Notes under the pieces: generated by a model | What the model was told of the DNA's origin: nothing | Database searches by the model: none | What the model saw: the letters and a program-made list of their open reading frames with translations, nothing else | Part shown: positions 52,448 to 61,486 of the stretch, one piece after another | How the letters are laid out: the number at the start of each line of letters is the position of its first letter | How positions within the stretch are numbered: the first letter of the stretch is position 1 | NCBI GenBank assembly: GCA_903895855.1 | Contig: CAITVN010000175.1 | Span: 1 to 61,486, forward strand | Reading direction: 5' to 3' | Length of the DNA: 61,486 bases | Origin: Oligoflexia bacterium | GTDB taxonomy: Bacteria; Bdellovibrionota; UBA1018 | Made by a program: the position numbers and the translations under genes

Positions 52448-55400
52448 TTACCGCGATTGACATACCCAACAAAAAGTATTTGTACACTTAGAACCCTTTA
52501 ATTCGGCCTCAATTTTAACCAAATCGTCCAACTCAATCTGAGAAGTTAGCTCTAATGCTCTTTTTATAATAAAATCGACTTTTTCATCAAGCACCTGATC
52601 GCTTGTCGCTTCGCCCAATTTTCTGGGTCTTAACTTCGGCGAAAGCCCAGGTGACACTGAACGCCAAATTTCTGACACCCCAGTTTCAAAGTCTTTCGAA
52701 AACACGACGAGCCTTGAGCAAACTCTGATTTCGGGCCTTTTCAAAAGTTTCGCTACCGCCAATTCATAAAGTCTGAGCTGAAGCTCATACTTTTTTAAAA
52801 TAGCGTCAGAATCTTCAACACTCGAGACAAACTTAAAATCGGTAATCACGACAAAATCTTCATCTTGTTTAACGCCCGCGTGATCTGTCGCAGAAAAAAG
52901 CTCAATTCTATCAATCGCGCCCACACAAACGGCACCTTTGATTACCATCTCGAACGCCTGTTCAGGCAGACACCACTGTCGACACCAGCCGTCGGGCAAT
53001 TCGTGACTCGCGGTACGAAGCCAATTTTTTACCCACCTTGCTTGAAAACGCGAACTGCCGACCTCGGCTTCAATTTGATCTAATCCAGCAAGATCTTCTA
53101 ATTCTAATGCCCGATGAACACGAGTGCCGAGATCTGTCTGCGAGACCCTGTCGCTTACCGATTCATCAAATTCAGAATCTTTTTTCTGCTGGTTTGAAAA
53201 TACCTTGGGCTGAGATTTCTTGAGTACCACCTCGGTGAAATAGCGCCGCTCACAGCTCGCAAGCATCAACCACTCACTCACACTATGGCGAGAACGTCGA
53301 CGCAAGGGCCTCGAACTTGACTGAATCAAAGTTTGACTGTCGCCTGAGCCATCATCAAGACTTTCATCAGACTTTTCAGAAAATTTTACCGACATAACCG
53401 AACCGCTGAATTCGCTAATATTACGAGAATCGGCCTCGTCTACCCACCCGCGCCAAAAATCCTGCAAGTACGGACTGACTTTTTCTTTACTCGAACTGGT
53501 ATCGGAGTCATCTGCAACCGGTAACTCTGGAGGCTTGACTAGAATGAGTCGCTCTTTTGCCCGAGTGAGTGCAACATAGAAAACACGTTTCACTTCTGCC
53601 AATTCTTTTTCTCGCTCCGTATTTTTCCAATTCTTGTCTTCAATACTTTTCTTGTCACGATCATTATTTTCATCTCTTGGCGCAAAAAAACTACCTTGAG
53701 AGCGATCCCAAAATAGCCAAGGTGCTCGAAAAGCTCTTTCGGGCTTTAACCCAAAATCAATGAGAATCACATTTTCAAACTCTAACCCCTTTGAAGCATG
53801 AACTGTAAAAACACTCAGTTGGCCCCGCTGCCGTGGCGGAGGCACCTCTTTTTCTCTTCGATGCTCTTGCATCGCTCTCGATAGCTCGCCCACCACTTCA
53901 GAAAAACCAAGGCCTAAACAAGACAACTCTTCACACCGATGGTACACCGCCAAAAGTACCTGACCCAATTCAGAACTCACTCCAAGGTCATCGAAACAAA
54001 GCGAGACGAGCTCGCCAGGGCGAATCACCTGACTGCGAAGCCGGCATAATTTATCAGCCAGCCAGTGTTTGGTTTGAAAAAACAATTCCCAAAGATCGAC
54101 AGTCTCTGACGCTTGGGGCGAATGTTCGTCAGCTTTTTTGGGACTCAAGAACCACCGATCAAGAATCTCATCTGGCACGCCAACCCAGGGTGCCCGAAAA
54201 AAAGTAGCCGCTGACAATCGATTAGAAGGTTGATCCCAAAATTTTAAAAAATGAACCAGTTCAATGGCTCGCGGATCTTCCCAGAAAAGCCCGCCGCCAC
54301 CGATCGCGAGGGGTATGTTTTTTTCAGAAAGCACTTTTAGCCAACTTTGTGTTCGGCCTCGAACCCGCCTCACGATTAGGGCAAATTCGCTAAAATCTTT
54401 TCCACTCGATTTCTCAGCCAAAAGCCACGCTGCCAATTGGGCGGGAGACTCTGCCGACAACTGAACCACCGAATGCCCGTCATCGCTTGCCTGCCTCTTG
54501 GCGACAAGAGGTTCATAATTTAATTTTGAGGCCAGAAATAGCGGTTCACACACATCGTTACAAAAATCAATAATCTGTGGCCGCGATCGAAAATTATAGG
54601 TGAGACTCAAATTCCGAGACAACTGTGAACACAAAGACTCAAAGACGCTCACATCAGCGTCTCGAAACCGGTAGATCGATTGCTTCGGATCACCCACCAC
54701 CACCAGATTCGCTTGGTCTTGCTTGCTAATGGCCCAAATGATTTGGGCCTGTATCGGATTCGTATCTTGAAATTCATCGATCATCAATAGGTCAAACCGC
54801 CGCCTAAAATAGTCTCTCACATCTTGAAATCCGATTGCTCTCAAAGCTCCCGACTCGAGATCGTTGAAGTCGAGTCCCATTTCACGCTTCTTCTTTTGCC
54901 GATACCTTTCTAAACAAAACTCAGCGAGTTCTGCCAACCGATGCGAATCGCTCGGGGGTTCTCCGGGTTTTTGCTTCATGGTCTCGATCACACCAAAAAC
55001 CTCTAACGAGCGCAACCTTGTCAAAAGCTCGGTCAGCGCCCCACGATTTTCACGTGTGAGCAACCGTTCTAGACACAAGGCAATTCGAGGGCTCTGCTCG
55101 TCGTACCAAAGGCTATCGACCACGCGTTCCCACAAAAGCGTGCTGTCTGATTCACTCAGCATTTGCTCAGTGCCCTGAAAACCCGCTTCAATCGGAAACT
55201 CTCTGATGATGGCGCGGCAAAAACCATGAATGGTCATGACCCAATGCCCTTTATGATTCGCATCGGCGTTCAGAGTTAAGCCTCGCGCTGCCAATTTAGC
55301 AGATAATTTTTGTTTGAGGTCAGCTGCCGATTTTTCAGTAAAAGAAACCGCCGCAAAGCTGGCGTCAGGATTTCGTTCGACTAAGGCCAAACATTTTTGA

Positions 55401-55522
55401 ACCAAAGTCGTGGTTTTTCCAGAACCAGCGCCAGCTTGAATCGCAAGGCTAGAACCCCAGTGACGCACAATTTCTTCTTGCTCAGCCGTCATCTGAGGTG
55501 GCGATTGCAAATTCTTGGTCAT
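52448..55522 (-). CDS. addA: AddA-type helicase-nuclease
   Basis: A 1024-residue UvrD/RecB-type helicase with C-terminal nuclease. AIQAGAGSGKTTTLVQK is the Walker A motif; LLMIDEFQDTNPIQAQI, VVVGDPKQSIYRFRDAD, LTYNFRSRP, FTVHASKGLEFENVILIDFG and YVALTRAKERLIL are further helicase motifs. The nuclease has GAIDRIELF, VITDFKF and QLRLYELA. With AddB it would process double-strand ends for recombination. Unusually, a Cys in LMLASCERRYF and three more at the C-terminus (CTNTFCWVC) fit a 4Cys iron-sulphur staple normally seen in AddB. ATG 55522 (GAGGG upstream) starts one base after the addB stop. Confidence 0.92.
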   Translation of the reverse strand: MTKNLQSPPQMTAEQEEIVRHWGSSLAIQAGAGSGKTTTLVQKCLALVERNPDASFAAVSFTEKSAADLKQKLSAKLAARGLTLNADANHKGHWVMTIHGFCRAIIREFPIEAGFQGTEQMLSESDSTLLWERVVDSLWYDEQSPRIALCLERLLTRENRGALTELLTRLRSLEVFGVIETMKQKPGEPPSDSHRLAELAEFCLERYRQKKKREMGLDFNDLESGALRAIGFQDVRDYFRRRFDLLMIDEFQDTNPIQAQIIWAISKQDQANLVVVGDPKQSIYRFRDADVSVFESLCSQLSRNLSLTYNFRSRPQIIDFCNDVCEPLFLASKLNYEPLVAKRQASDDGHSVVQLSAESPAQLAAWLLAEKSSGKDFSEFALIVRRVRGRTQSWLKVLSEKNIPLAIGGGGLFWEDPRAIELVHFLKFWDQPSNRLSAATFFRAPWVGVPDEILDRWFLSPKKADEHSPQASETVDLWELFFQTKHWLADKLCRLRSQVIRPGELVSLCFDDLGVSSELGQVLLAVYHRCEELSCLGLGFSEVVGELSRAMQEHRREKEVPPPRQRGQLSVFTVHASKGLEFENVILIDFGLKPERAFRAPWLFWDRSQGSFFAPRDENNDRDKKSIEDKNWKNTEREKELAEVKRVFYVALTRAKERLILVKPPELPVADDSDTSSSKEKVSPYLQDFWRGWVDEADSRNISEFSGSVMSVKFSEKSDESLDDGSGDSQTLIQSSSRPLRRRSRHSVSEWLMLASCERRYFTEVVLKKSQPKVFSNQQKKDSEFDESVSDRVSQTDLGTRVHRALELEDLAGLDQIEAEVGSSRFQARWVKNWLRTASHELPDGWCRQWCLPEQAFEMVIKGAVCVGAIDRIELFSATDHAGVKQDEDFVVITDFKFVSSVEDSDAILKKYELQLRLYELAVAKLLKRPEIRVCSRLVVFSKDFETGVSEIWRSVSPGLSPKLRPRKLGEATSDQVLDEKVDFIIKRALELTSQIELDDLVKIEAELKGSKCTNTFCWVCQSR

Positions 55523-55523
55523 G

Positions 55524-57737
55524 TCAACCCTCACCTTCAAGCGAATCGTCGGCGTCATCGTCAGATTGCCTCAAGCGACCACAAACTGCTTTTACTCGAC
55601 AGTCAGTGCAATCTTTTGGATTCTTTGGCTTCACATCAAAAATGCCAGACTTCCAATCATTTAGTTCACGGGCCAGCTGCTCTTTGACCGAATGCCAAAC
55701 ATCATGGGTATTTCTCGACTGGAGCACACTTTGATTTCTCGCCGTAAATTGGGTTAAAGACCCCGGGGTCTTACCATTAAACTGAGAGAAAAATATTCCG
55801 CGAGCCCTTGAGTGCTTCATGGTAAGCTCAATAAACTGAACCCCCGCCACTTCTTGAGAATCTTGTAAGGCGACGGCATAAAACGGTAGCTGTAATCGAT
55901 ACCCCAAATCAATCATTTCAGTAGCCTTTGGCCAGCCTCCCGAAGTCTTGTAGTCTATGACGAATAACTTACCTTCGATCGATTCATCGATACGATCGGG
56001 CACGCCAGTCACTTTCACCCCACCCAGCTCGTATGAGATTTTTGGCCCTTCTAAATACTTAATTTTAGACTGAGACCGCTCAAGGTAGTTTTTCTCAGCG
56101 TCGATAAACCTCTCCAGAATTTTTTCTAAAGAAACGATCACTTGTTTCCTTAATGTCAATGAAGCAGCCCACCCGAGAGAACCCTCTTTTTTCTCAACTT
56201 CTTCAAATCCGAAATTCAACCACTCAGCTGGTGAAGATTGAAAGAAACCGGTTTCGCGGTATTCGCTCATAGCCCGAAAAACCGCCGAGTGCAGAATTCG
56301 CCCTCTGAGGTCAGCCCAAAGATCAGCTGAACTTTCCTGAGTATCGTCGAGCTTCCACTGCTTCGAGGCTAACCCCAAGAAGTGACAACGGCTGTAAAGA
56401 TCTAACTCGGTCGCCGAAACCGAGCTTGAATTCAACCTAGCCTGATCGGCAAATCGAACTAATACAGGAGGCGTCTTGAAGTTAGTCCCAAAACTTTTTA
56501 GCCACCTCGCGTGGGCTCCCAAGTATTCAGTTACTGGGTCACCTGAGGCCAGAAGGCCCAGTTCTATCAGACTCACATCTAACGGTTCGCGCTCTCGCCC
56601 GGTCCAATCGAACTCGGCGTCCCAAAGAGTGACATGCCCCTCGCTTAACCACGTTTGAATAGTCTGTTTTGTCGCTAAACGAAGCTGAACGGCGCCTAAA
56701 ATAGAAAAATCACGAGAAAGAAGTTCACGGCACTGTTCAGTGAACCAGAGGCCTCCTGAGTTAGGCTGAAGGGCCCCTTGCGATAGACCAAAAATCCAAA
56801 CTTCATCATAATTTTCTAATGAAACCTGACTCAAGCGAAATAAATCAATTCCACCGTCGAGCGAATACTCAATTGTCGGCGGAGTGAGCTTCGGAAGCGA
56901 CTCTTCTAACTTTGCATTCCACCACAAAAGTGAAAATCTCGCGCGAAGTTGCATTTCATGAATCTCACCGTCAAATTTTTCGGCCAGCGACCGCAGCCAA
57001 GAAATTTCTTTTTCAAAGCCTAGCTCATTTTCGAGGGTTTCGCAGCGGTCAGCATCTTTTCGAGACACACTCGCAACCGACCAGATTTTTTCGAGGCCCT
57101 CAACAACTTCAGAAATCGTCCAACGACTACGGCGCGGTTGATTCGGCGCTGCCCAAACTATGGCCAACTCGTCAAACAAGATCTTGAATTCAGAATAATC
57201 TTGCGCGCTCGTTTTTCGAATCTCGTGGCCTGAAGACCGCTCTTGAAATAACTTCGCCCCCTTTCGAAACCCAGAGCGTTCGAGTTTCTTTTTCAGCTCA
57301 GCAGCTTTTCTTGAGCCAAGTCTCATTCTAGCCCAAGCGTGAAGGTGGTTTTTTTCAAAATCACTTACCCACACTTTAAGGGGTAAAAGAGCGGCCTTGT
57401 GCCTTTCACTCGTTTTTAAGAATATCGGATCCCGGGGATCCTTGAACCAAAGCCCTCGGCCAAACACCGACCGACTGAGCGAGCGTCGAATCTCAGGATC
57501 ATCGGGAATCACCCAAGCAATTCTTCTTCCGAGGTCGCTCTTTCTGAGAAACTCATCACAGGCAAACTCAGCGCAATCATCAAATGTGTGAGCTTTCTTT
57601 ATGCTGATCGGTGATTTTATCTGCCCTACGCCCTCAGACACCAACCACTGTTTCGAAGAGATCACTTCAATGCTGATCGCTTCCGAGAGGGCTTGAAAAA
57701 AATAGTGCTCGACGCCCTCTAATTCGCCAGTGCTCAA
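55524..57737 (-). CDS. addB: AddB-type nuclease subunit, C-terminal part (frameshifted)
   Basis: These 737 residues are the main part of AddB. After an inactive helicase-like region, the nuclease has C in LDLYSRCHFLG, GVPDRIDES, FVIDYKTSG and YRLQLPFYAV, with the C-terminal CTDCRVKAVC completing the 4Cys iron-sulphur site. Its apparent TTG start (57737) lies inside the A8 tract and has no ribosome site of its own, so it is better read as a continuation of the ORF at 57667-58323 after a +1 shift. It is followed directly by addA. Confidence 0.88.
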   Translation of the reverse strand: MSTGELEGVEHYFFQALSEAISIEVISSKQWLVSEGVGQIKSPISIKKAHTFDDCAEFACDEFLRKSDLGRRIAWVIPDDPEIRRSLSRSVFGRGLWFKDPRDPIFLKTSERHKAALLPLKVWVSDFEKNHLHAWARMRLGSRKAAELKKKLERSGFRKGAKLFQERSSGHEIRKTSAQDYSEFKILFDELAIVWAAPNQPRRSRWTISEVVEGLEKIWSVASVSRKDADRCETLENELGFEKEISWLRSLAEKFDGEIHEMQLRARFSLLWWNAKLEESLPKLTPPTIEYSLDGGIDLFRLSQVSLENYDEVWIFGLSQGALQPNSGGLWFTEQCRELLSRDFSILGAVQLRLATKQTIQTWLSEGHVTLWDAEFDWTGREREPLDVSLIELGLLASGDPVTEYLGAHARWLKSFGTNFKTPPVLVRFADQARLNSSSVSATELDLYSRCHFLGLASKQWKLDDTQESSADLWADLRGRILHSAVFRAMSEYRETGFFQSSPAEWLNFGFEEVEKKEGSLGWAASLTLRKQVIVSLEKILERFIDAEKNYLERSQSKIKYLEGPKISYELGGVKVTGVPDRIDESIEGKLFVIDYKTSGGWPKATEMIDLGYRLQLPFYAVALQDSQEVAGVQFIELTMKHSRARGIFFSQFNGKTPGSLTQFTARNQSVLQSRNTHDVWHSVKEQLARELNDWKSGIFDVKPKNPKDCTDCRVKAVCGRLRQSDDDADDSLEGEG

Positions 57738-58323
57738 AAAAAACTGCCTGGCGAGGCAAAAAGTCGAGTACCCCGTGATTTTCCCGAATGGCTTCAGTCG
57801 CCCTTCGAAAAACAGACACCGAATCGGTTAAAGACTCTTGAGCTTCGAGAAATGCGTCATAGGTAAAAGCCATTTTTGCGATTTCGTCAAAAAGCTGTGG
57901 TTTCGCTTGCACTGACTCAAGCGTCGCGTGCATTGCCGAATACTCTTCAAAATGTGCGTAATACGATCGCCCTTTTTGAATAGCTCGGTCGAGTTCTTCA
58001 AAAAAAGTTCGCCCTCGGCGCTTTGAGTTCAGTAAAGAGAGTGACTGAGAGAGACTTTTGTTGCCCATTAGGCTTCGCAGAATTTCTTGTCTTGCCCAAC
58101 CAGACAGTTCAGCTCTTGGTTTTTGAGACCGCTGCGATTCAATTCGCGCGGCCAACGCTGATAGCGAAGTGACAGAAATTCCTGAGATTGCCTCATTTTC
58201 AGACAAAATAATTGCTTTGATCTCTTCTCGATTAAAGCCCTCACCGACAATCACAAAACGTGTTGGGTGCAGACCTCCGATAGTTGAGAGGTCAGTACTT
58301 AAGAGTGACTTCTTCGTCTTCAT
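57667..58323 (-). CDS. addB: AddB N-terminal part, separated by a +1 frameshift
   Basis: These 218 residues look like the AddB N-terminal region: FVIVGEGFNREEIKAIIL, then GISVTSLSALAARIES, a helical bundle, and YDAFLEAQESLTDSVSVFRRATE before the break. After FLPRQAVF the frame leaves the family pattern, while the +1 frame continues with FLSTGELEGVEHYFFQAL. Removing one base from the A8 run (57736-57743) joins both into a ~932-residue protein. It overlaps the end of purM by 32 bp, so purM and addB are probably coupled. Confidence 0.75.
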   Translation of the reverse strand: MKTKKSLLSTDLSTIGGLHPTRFVIVGEGFNREEIKAIILSENEAISGISVTSLSALAARIESQRSQKPRAELSGWARQEILRSLMGNKSLSQSLSLLNSKRRGRTFFEELDRAIQKGRSYYAHFEEYSAMHATLESVQAKPQLFDEIAKMAFTYDAFLEAQESLTDSVSVFRRATEAIRENHGVLDFLPRQAVFFEHWRIRGRRALFFSSPLGSDQH

Positions 58324-59344
58324 TCGCTACCGTTACTTCACAGACTTTAGAACGACTAGAAACCACCTTGCCTAAAACCCAAGCTTTTTCACCCGACTTC
58401 GCCAACTGAGCCAGAATCTTCTTTTCATTTTTTTTATCGGCTACAATGACCATTCCAATGCCCATATTGAACGTCTGCGCCAGCTCACCGAGTGAGAGCT
58501 GACTCACTTGTTTTACCCATTTAAAAACACTGGGTAGTTCGGACAACTTCGGCAATCGTATTTGATAGCTCACTTTGCTCGAAATTCGCGGAACATTCAA
58601 AAATCCTGATCCCGTAATGTGAGCCAGCCCGTTGACCCAGTCTCGCTTGATCAAGGGCATGCAAGAATCGACATAAATTTTTGTGGGTGTGAGCAATTTT
58701 CTCGCGATCGATTCGCCACTCTCACCTTCGGGTATCCACTTTCGCAACAAACTGTAGCCATTCGAATGAAAACCGCTTGAACCGATGCCAATGATCACAT
58801 CGCCCGGCAGCACTTGTTTTTTTGGAAGTACCGCATTCTTTGACACCTGACCTACCGCAAATCCGGCCAGATCGTATTCTCCTGATTGGTAAAAGTCAGG
58901 CATCTCGGCTGTCTCACCGCCTACCAAGACGCAACCGGCTTGAGAACACCCCTCGACAATTCCCTCGATCACAGAAGCCGCTTGCTCAGAATCGAGCTTT
59001 CCGGTCGCAAAATAATCGAGAAAAAAAAGTGGCTGAGCCCCCACACAAAGCAAGTCATTCACAGACATCGCGACTAAGTCAATTCCGACCGTGTGATGCA
59101 CATTCAATCTGAACGCGAGCTTTAACTTAGTGCCGACTCCGTCAGTTGTTGCCGCTATCAATGGCGCACTGCCAGACTGAGAAAATAAAGCAGCATACCC
59201 CCCGACGGTCGATTTCACTCGAGTGCCCAATCGAACGTGCGTGCGTTTTGCCAATTTTTCAATACGACCCACTAGCCGATCGGCTTCGTCTCGATTCACA
59301 CCGGCTTTGAGGTAATCTATTTTTTCTGAAACCAAATTGCTCAT
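58292..59344 (-). CDS. purM: Phosphoribosylformylglycinamidine cyclo-ligase
   Basis: PurM (AIR synthetase) closes the imidazole ring in purine synthesis. The 350-residue protein has YAALFSQ near the start, GTKLKLAFRL and VGIDLVAMSVNDLLC, GGETAEMPDFY and GIGSSGFHSNGYSLLRK, and ITGSGFLNVPR, all characteristic. It follows purH by 15 bp and overlaps addB. Confidence 0.97.
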   Translation of the reverse strand: MSNLVSEKIDYLKAGVNRDEADRLVGRIEKLAKRTHVRLGTRVKSTVGGYAALFSQSGSAPLIAATTDGVGTKLKLAFRLNVHHTVGIDLVAMSVNDLLCVGAQPLFFLDYFATGKLDSEQAASVIEGIVEGCSQAGCVLVGGETAEMPDFYQSGEYDLAGFAVGQVSKNAVLPKKQVLPGDVIIGIGSSGFHSNGYSLLRKWIPEGESGESIARKLLTPTKIYVDSCMPLIKRDWVNGLAHITGSGFLNVPRISSKVSYQIRLPKLSELPSVFKWVKQVSQLSLGELAQTFNMGIGMVIVADKKNEKKILAQLAKSGEKAWVLGKVVSSRSKVCEVTVANEDEEVTLKY

Positions 59345-59359
59345 CCCAAACTCACTTTC

Positions 59360-60949
59360 TCAATGCCGAAAATGCCGAACACCAGTCATCACCATTTCGA
59401 TACCGTGACTTTTGGCGGCATCAAGACTTTCTTGATCTCTCATGCTGCCACCGGGTTGAATGATGCGTTTGATACCGGCCTTTGCGGCGCTATCAACACA
59501 GTCACGAAACGGAAAAAAAGCGTCACTCACAAAAATACAGTCTGAAACTGAACCGGGAAACTGACTTTCAGACAGAGCTCGTCTTGCCCGCGGAATCGCA
59601 AGCCACTCGAGAGCCTCAATGCGATTGGGCTGTCCTTGGCCGACCCCAACACACTGAAACGCCGCCAATTTTTCAGCCGTCACCGCTCTCACTAAAGCCA
59701 CTGCATTCGACTTGATCCACTTACACACCGTGATTCCAAAACGATCGAGGGCTCCAAACTCTGACTTTTGCACTTGTCTAGGCTCTGTTTCACCTTGAAA
59801 CTCAATCGATTTATCAATCGACTGAATGAGGTCACCGCCAGGAATACTAGCGACCATGCGAGTGGGGTAAACTCCAAACTCATTGACGATCACTCGTTTT
59901 AGGCTTTTTCTTTTTTCGCGAAGCAACTGATCTAATGCCTGATCGAGTCGATCAAGCCCGGGTGCAGCGAGTACTTCTATGAATCGTCGCGACAGCCACT
60001 CGGCACAACTCTTTGACAGCCGCTCAGACACGATAACGACACCGCCGAAGGCCGAAATCGAATCGCCTTCCCAAGCTAACTCAAGGGCAGACATCAAATT
60101 TTTTTCACGTTCAGCCAAACTCACTTCGCCGTCATTCACCGAATGATTGACCCATGCCACACCGCAAGGGTTATTGTGCTTAACAACAACGGCCCCGACC
60201 CCCTCAGGCATCACTTCTTTCAACTCTGACAAAAGCTGATAGGCAGAGCTCAAATCTAGCCAATTATTGTACGACAATTCAGTCGTCACTTTAACGTCAG
60301 GAGTCAGTGGACTTACGCCATTTTCTTGCAATTGAAGTTCAGCCCTTTGGTGAGGGTTTTCTCCATAACGCAGCTGAAAACTCTTCGAATTCGCAGGAGC
60401 CATCTTTTCGGCAATTGCCCTATCGTACTCGAGAACTCTCTTCCAAGCCTGCTTTGAAGCACGATCACAGGTTTCGTGAGACACTTCACCACTCGTTTTT
60501 TTCAACTCCTCAATGACATCGAAATACTGAGTGGGATCAACCAATACCAAAACATCAGGAGAATTTTTCGCAGCAGCCCTCACGAGAGCAGGCCCGCCAA
60601 TATCAATTTCTTCGATCACTGGATTTTTTTCAAACGGATAGAAATTCACAACCACACAATCAATCGGCAAGACTCCCAGCTCGCTAATTGTCGCTTCGTC
60701 TTCGGGCAATTGCCTGCGGTAGAGTATCCCACTGAAAATTGAAAACGAAAGCGTTTTCATTCGGCCACCAAATGCTTCGGGATTTTTCGAAATTTTCTCA
60801 ACAGGCGTGTAGGCGACTCCCGCTTTTGAAATGACCTCTGCTGTTTTTCCGGTCGCAACGATCTCGACACCGTTCAGAGCGAGTTGTTTTGCCAACTCGA
60901 CGATTCCGGTTTTATCTGAAACACTGAGTAGAGCTCTTCGAATTTTCAC
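59360..60949 (-). CDS. purH: Bifunctional AICAR formyltransferase/IMP cyclohydrolase
   Basis: PurH performs the last two steps of IMP synthesis. The N-terminal cyclohydrolase starts LLSVSDKTGIVELAKQLAL; the formyltransferase has VKHNNPCGVAW and the typical end IKRIIQPGGSMRD, MTGVRHFRH. The usually conserved RVKTLHPKIHGG of the cyclohydrolase is RMKTLSFSIFSG here, and STGGT is ATGKT, a divergent form of the active site. GTG 60949 adjoins the stop of the amidotransferase gene. Confidence 0.96.
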   Translation of the reverse strand: MKIRRALLSVSDKTGIVELAKQLALNGVEIVATGKTAEVISKAGVAYTPVEKISKNPEAFGGRMKTLSFSIFSGILYRRQLPEDEATISELGVLPIDCVVVNFYPFEKNPVIEEIDIGGPALVRAAAKNSPDVLVLVDPTQYFDVIEELKKTSGEVSHETCDRASKQAWKRVLEYDRAIAEKMAPANSKSFQLRYGENPHQRAELQLQENGVSPLTPDVKVTTELSYNNWLDLSSAYQLLSELKEVMPEGVGAVVVKHNNPCGVAWVNHSVNDGEVSLAEREKNLMSALELAWEGDSISAFGGVVIVSERLSKSCAEWLSRRFIEVLAAPGLDRLDQALDQLLREKRKSLKRVIVNEFGVYPTRMVASIPGGDLIQSIDKSIEFQGETEPRQVQKSEFGALDRFGITVCKWIKSNAVALVRAVTAEKLAAFQCVGVGQGQPNRIEALEWLAIPRARRALSESQFPGSVSDCIFVSDAFFPFRDCVDSAAKAGIKRIIQPGGSMRDQESLDAAKSHGIEMVMTGVRHFRH

Positions 60950-61486
60950 TCAATGCATCGCCTTTCTCGCTTCTTGATACGAATTTTCTAAAATGAGTAA
61001 CCCCTGACCGCTGGCAAGCCCAGAACCTGAACTCATGGTCCATTCAGGGTGGGCACTTTGCCGTACAAATGCCTCTGGATGCGGCATTAGGCCAAAAATT
61101 CGTCCGGTCGGATCACAAAGCCCCGCTAATGATAGTTCACTGCCGTTAGGATTAGTTTCGTACTTCAGACAGAGCATGCCCAGTCTTTCCATCTTTTCGA
61201 TGACTTCTTTTCTTCTCATCGGAGCAACGACAATTCTGCCCTCTCCGTGCCGAACCGGAAGGTCAATGCTTCCCAGTCCCCGCAACCACAGACAGCGAGA
61301 GCCCTGAGGAGTGACTTTCACCCACCGGTTAATAAATCGGCCCCGCTCATTTTGATAAATCGAGATGTCTTTTCCGAAGACCCCCATTTTAATGAGAGCC
61401 TGAAATCCATTACAAACACCCAACACTAGCCCTCCGCGTGAGGCGAAAGTCGAAAAATCCCACCCCAAACTGTGCGTGAGTTTCAG
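60950..61486 (-). CDS. Phosphoribosylformylglycinamidine synthase glutaminase (PurQ or PurL C-terminus), partial
   Basis: The frame is open to the right edge, so the N-terminus is missing. VLGVCNGFQALIKMG contains the nucleophilic Cys, and GLMPHPEAF the His and Glu of the class-I amidotransferase triad. NPNGSELSLAGL and HGEGRIVV are typical of PurQ and of the PurL C-terminal domain. It supplies ammonia for FGAM synthesis. Whether it is a separate PurQ or the end of a large PurL needs the sequence beyond the window. Confidence 0.9.
   Translation of the reverse strand: MKLTHSLGWDFSTFASRGGLVLGVCNGFQALIKMGVFGKDISIYQNERGRFINRWVKVTPQGSRCLWLRGLGSIDLPVRHGEGRIVVAPMRRKEVIEKMERLGMLCLKYETNPNGSELSLAGLCDPTGRIFGLMPHPEAFVRQSAHPEWTMSSGSGLASGQGLLILENSYQEARKAMH

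Noticed and set aside
57724..57737. Independent start of the large AddB part at TTG 57737
   Set aside because: The codon lies in a homopolymer without a ribosome site, and the preceding frame carries the missing AddB N-terminus.

Overview
The window looks like a chromosomal segment of a Gram-negative bacterium of the Bdellovibrio lineage (Bdellovibrionota/Oligoflexia-like; inference). Supporting signs are moderate GC, an HNH endonuclease of the type found in many copies in Bdellovibrio, the neighbourhood rpsP-KH-trmD-(TM1570-type methyltransferase)-rplS-rnhB, two loci resembling the Myxococcus Agl/Glt gliding machinery, and several large Cys-containing exported proteins with no recognisable family. 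No rRNA, tRNA or CRISPR array was seen.

Layout. 1-154: a 22-bp tandem repeat array cut by the window edge. 0.16-20.0 kb: translation genes on the minus strand (rpsP, KH protein, trmD, RNA methyltransferase, rplS, rnhB). They are interrupted by an APC permease with an opposing APH-like kinase, and by a 12.9-kb accessory block (5.8-18.6 kb) of exported proteins, a sugar-phosphate transferase and the HNH endonuclease. 20.1-29.0 kb: a receiver protein, a cNMP-binding protein with an AI-2E-type permease, rpsT with a structured leader, then rpiB-glyA-nrdR-nusB and a run of four overlapping unknown genes plus one small exported protein. 29.0-33.1 kb: polA, a strongly base-paired intergenic element, an RDD membrane protein and thioredoxin; a MITE-like hairpin with a target duplication sits exactly at the trxA stop.

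33.4-37.0 kb: a TolQ/ExbB plus two TolR/ExbD genes (same composition as AglRQS), followed by a histidine kinase and an OmpR-type regulator. 37.0-43.7 kb: a tightly coupled nine-gene type II fatty-acid-synthase-like operon with its own ACP, phosphopantetheinyl transferase and PlsC-like acyltransferase. 43.8-52.4 kb: a Glt-like envelope locus (outer-membrane barrel, two TPR proteins, a small membrane protein, an FHA-TM-TonB-C protein). The ExbB/ExbD genes and this locus may form one envelope-spanning motor (inference).

52.4-61.5 kb: AddA and AddB helicase-nuclease genes directly downstream of purM, purH and a partial purL/purQ amidotransferase, all on the minus strand. addB is split by a +1 frameshift at an A8 tract. 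Both Add proteins carry four cysteines placed as in iron-sulphur nuclease domains.

Most promising items for follow-up: the nine-gene lipid/polyketide operon, the MITE-like element, the interlocked inverted repeats upstream of polA, the vitellogenin-like helical protein paired with a 1000-residue exported protein, and the addB homopolymer frameshift.
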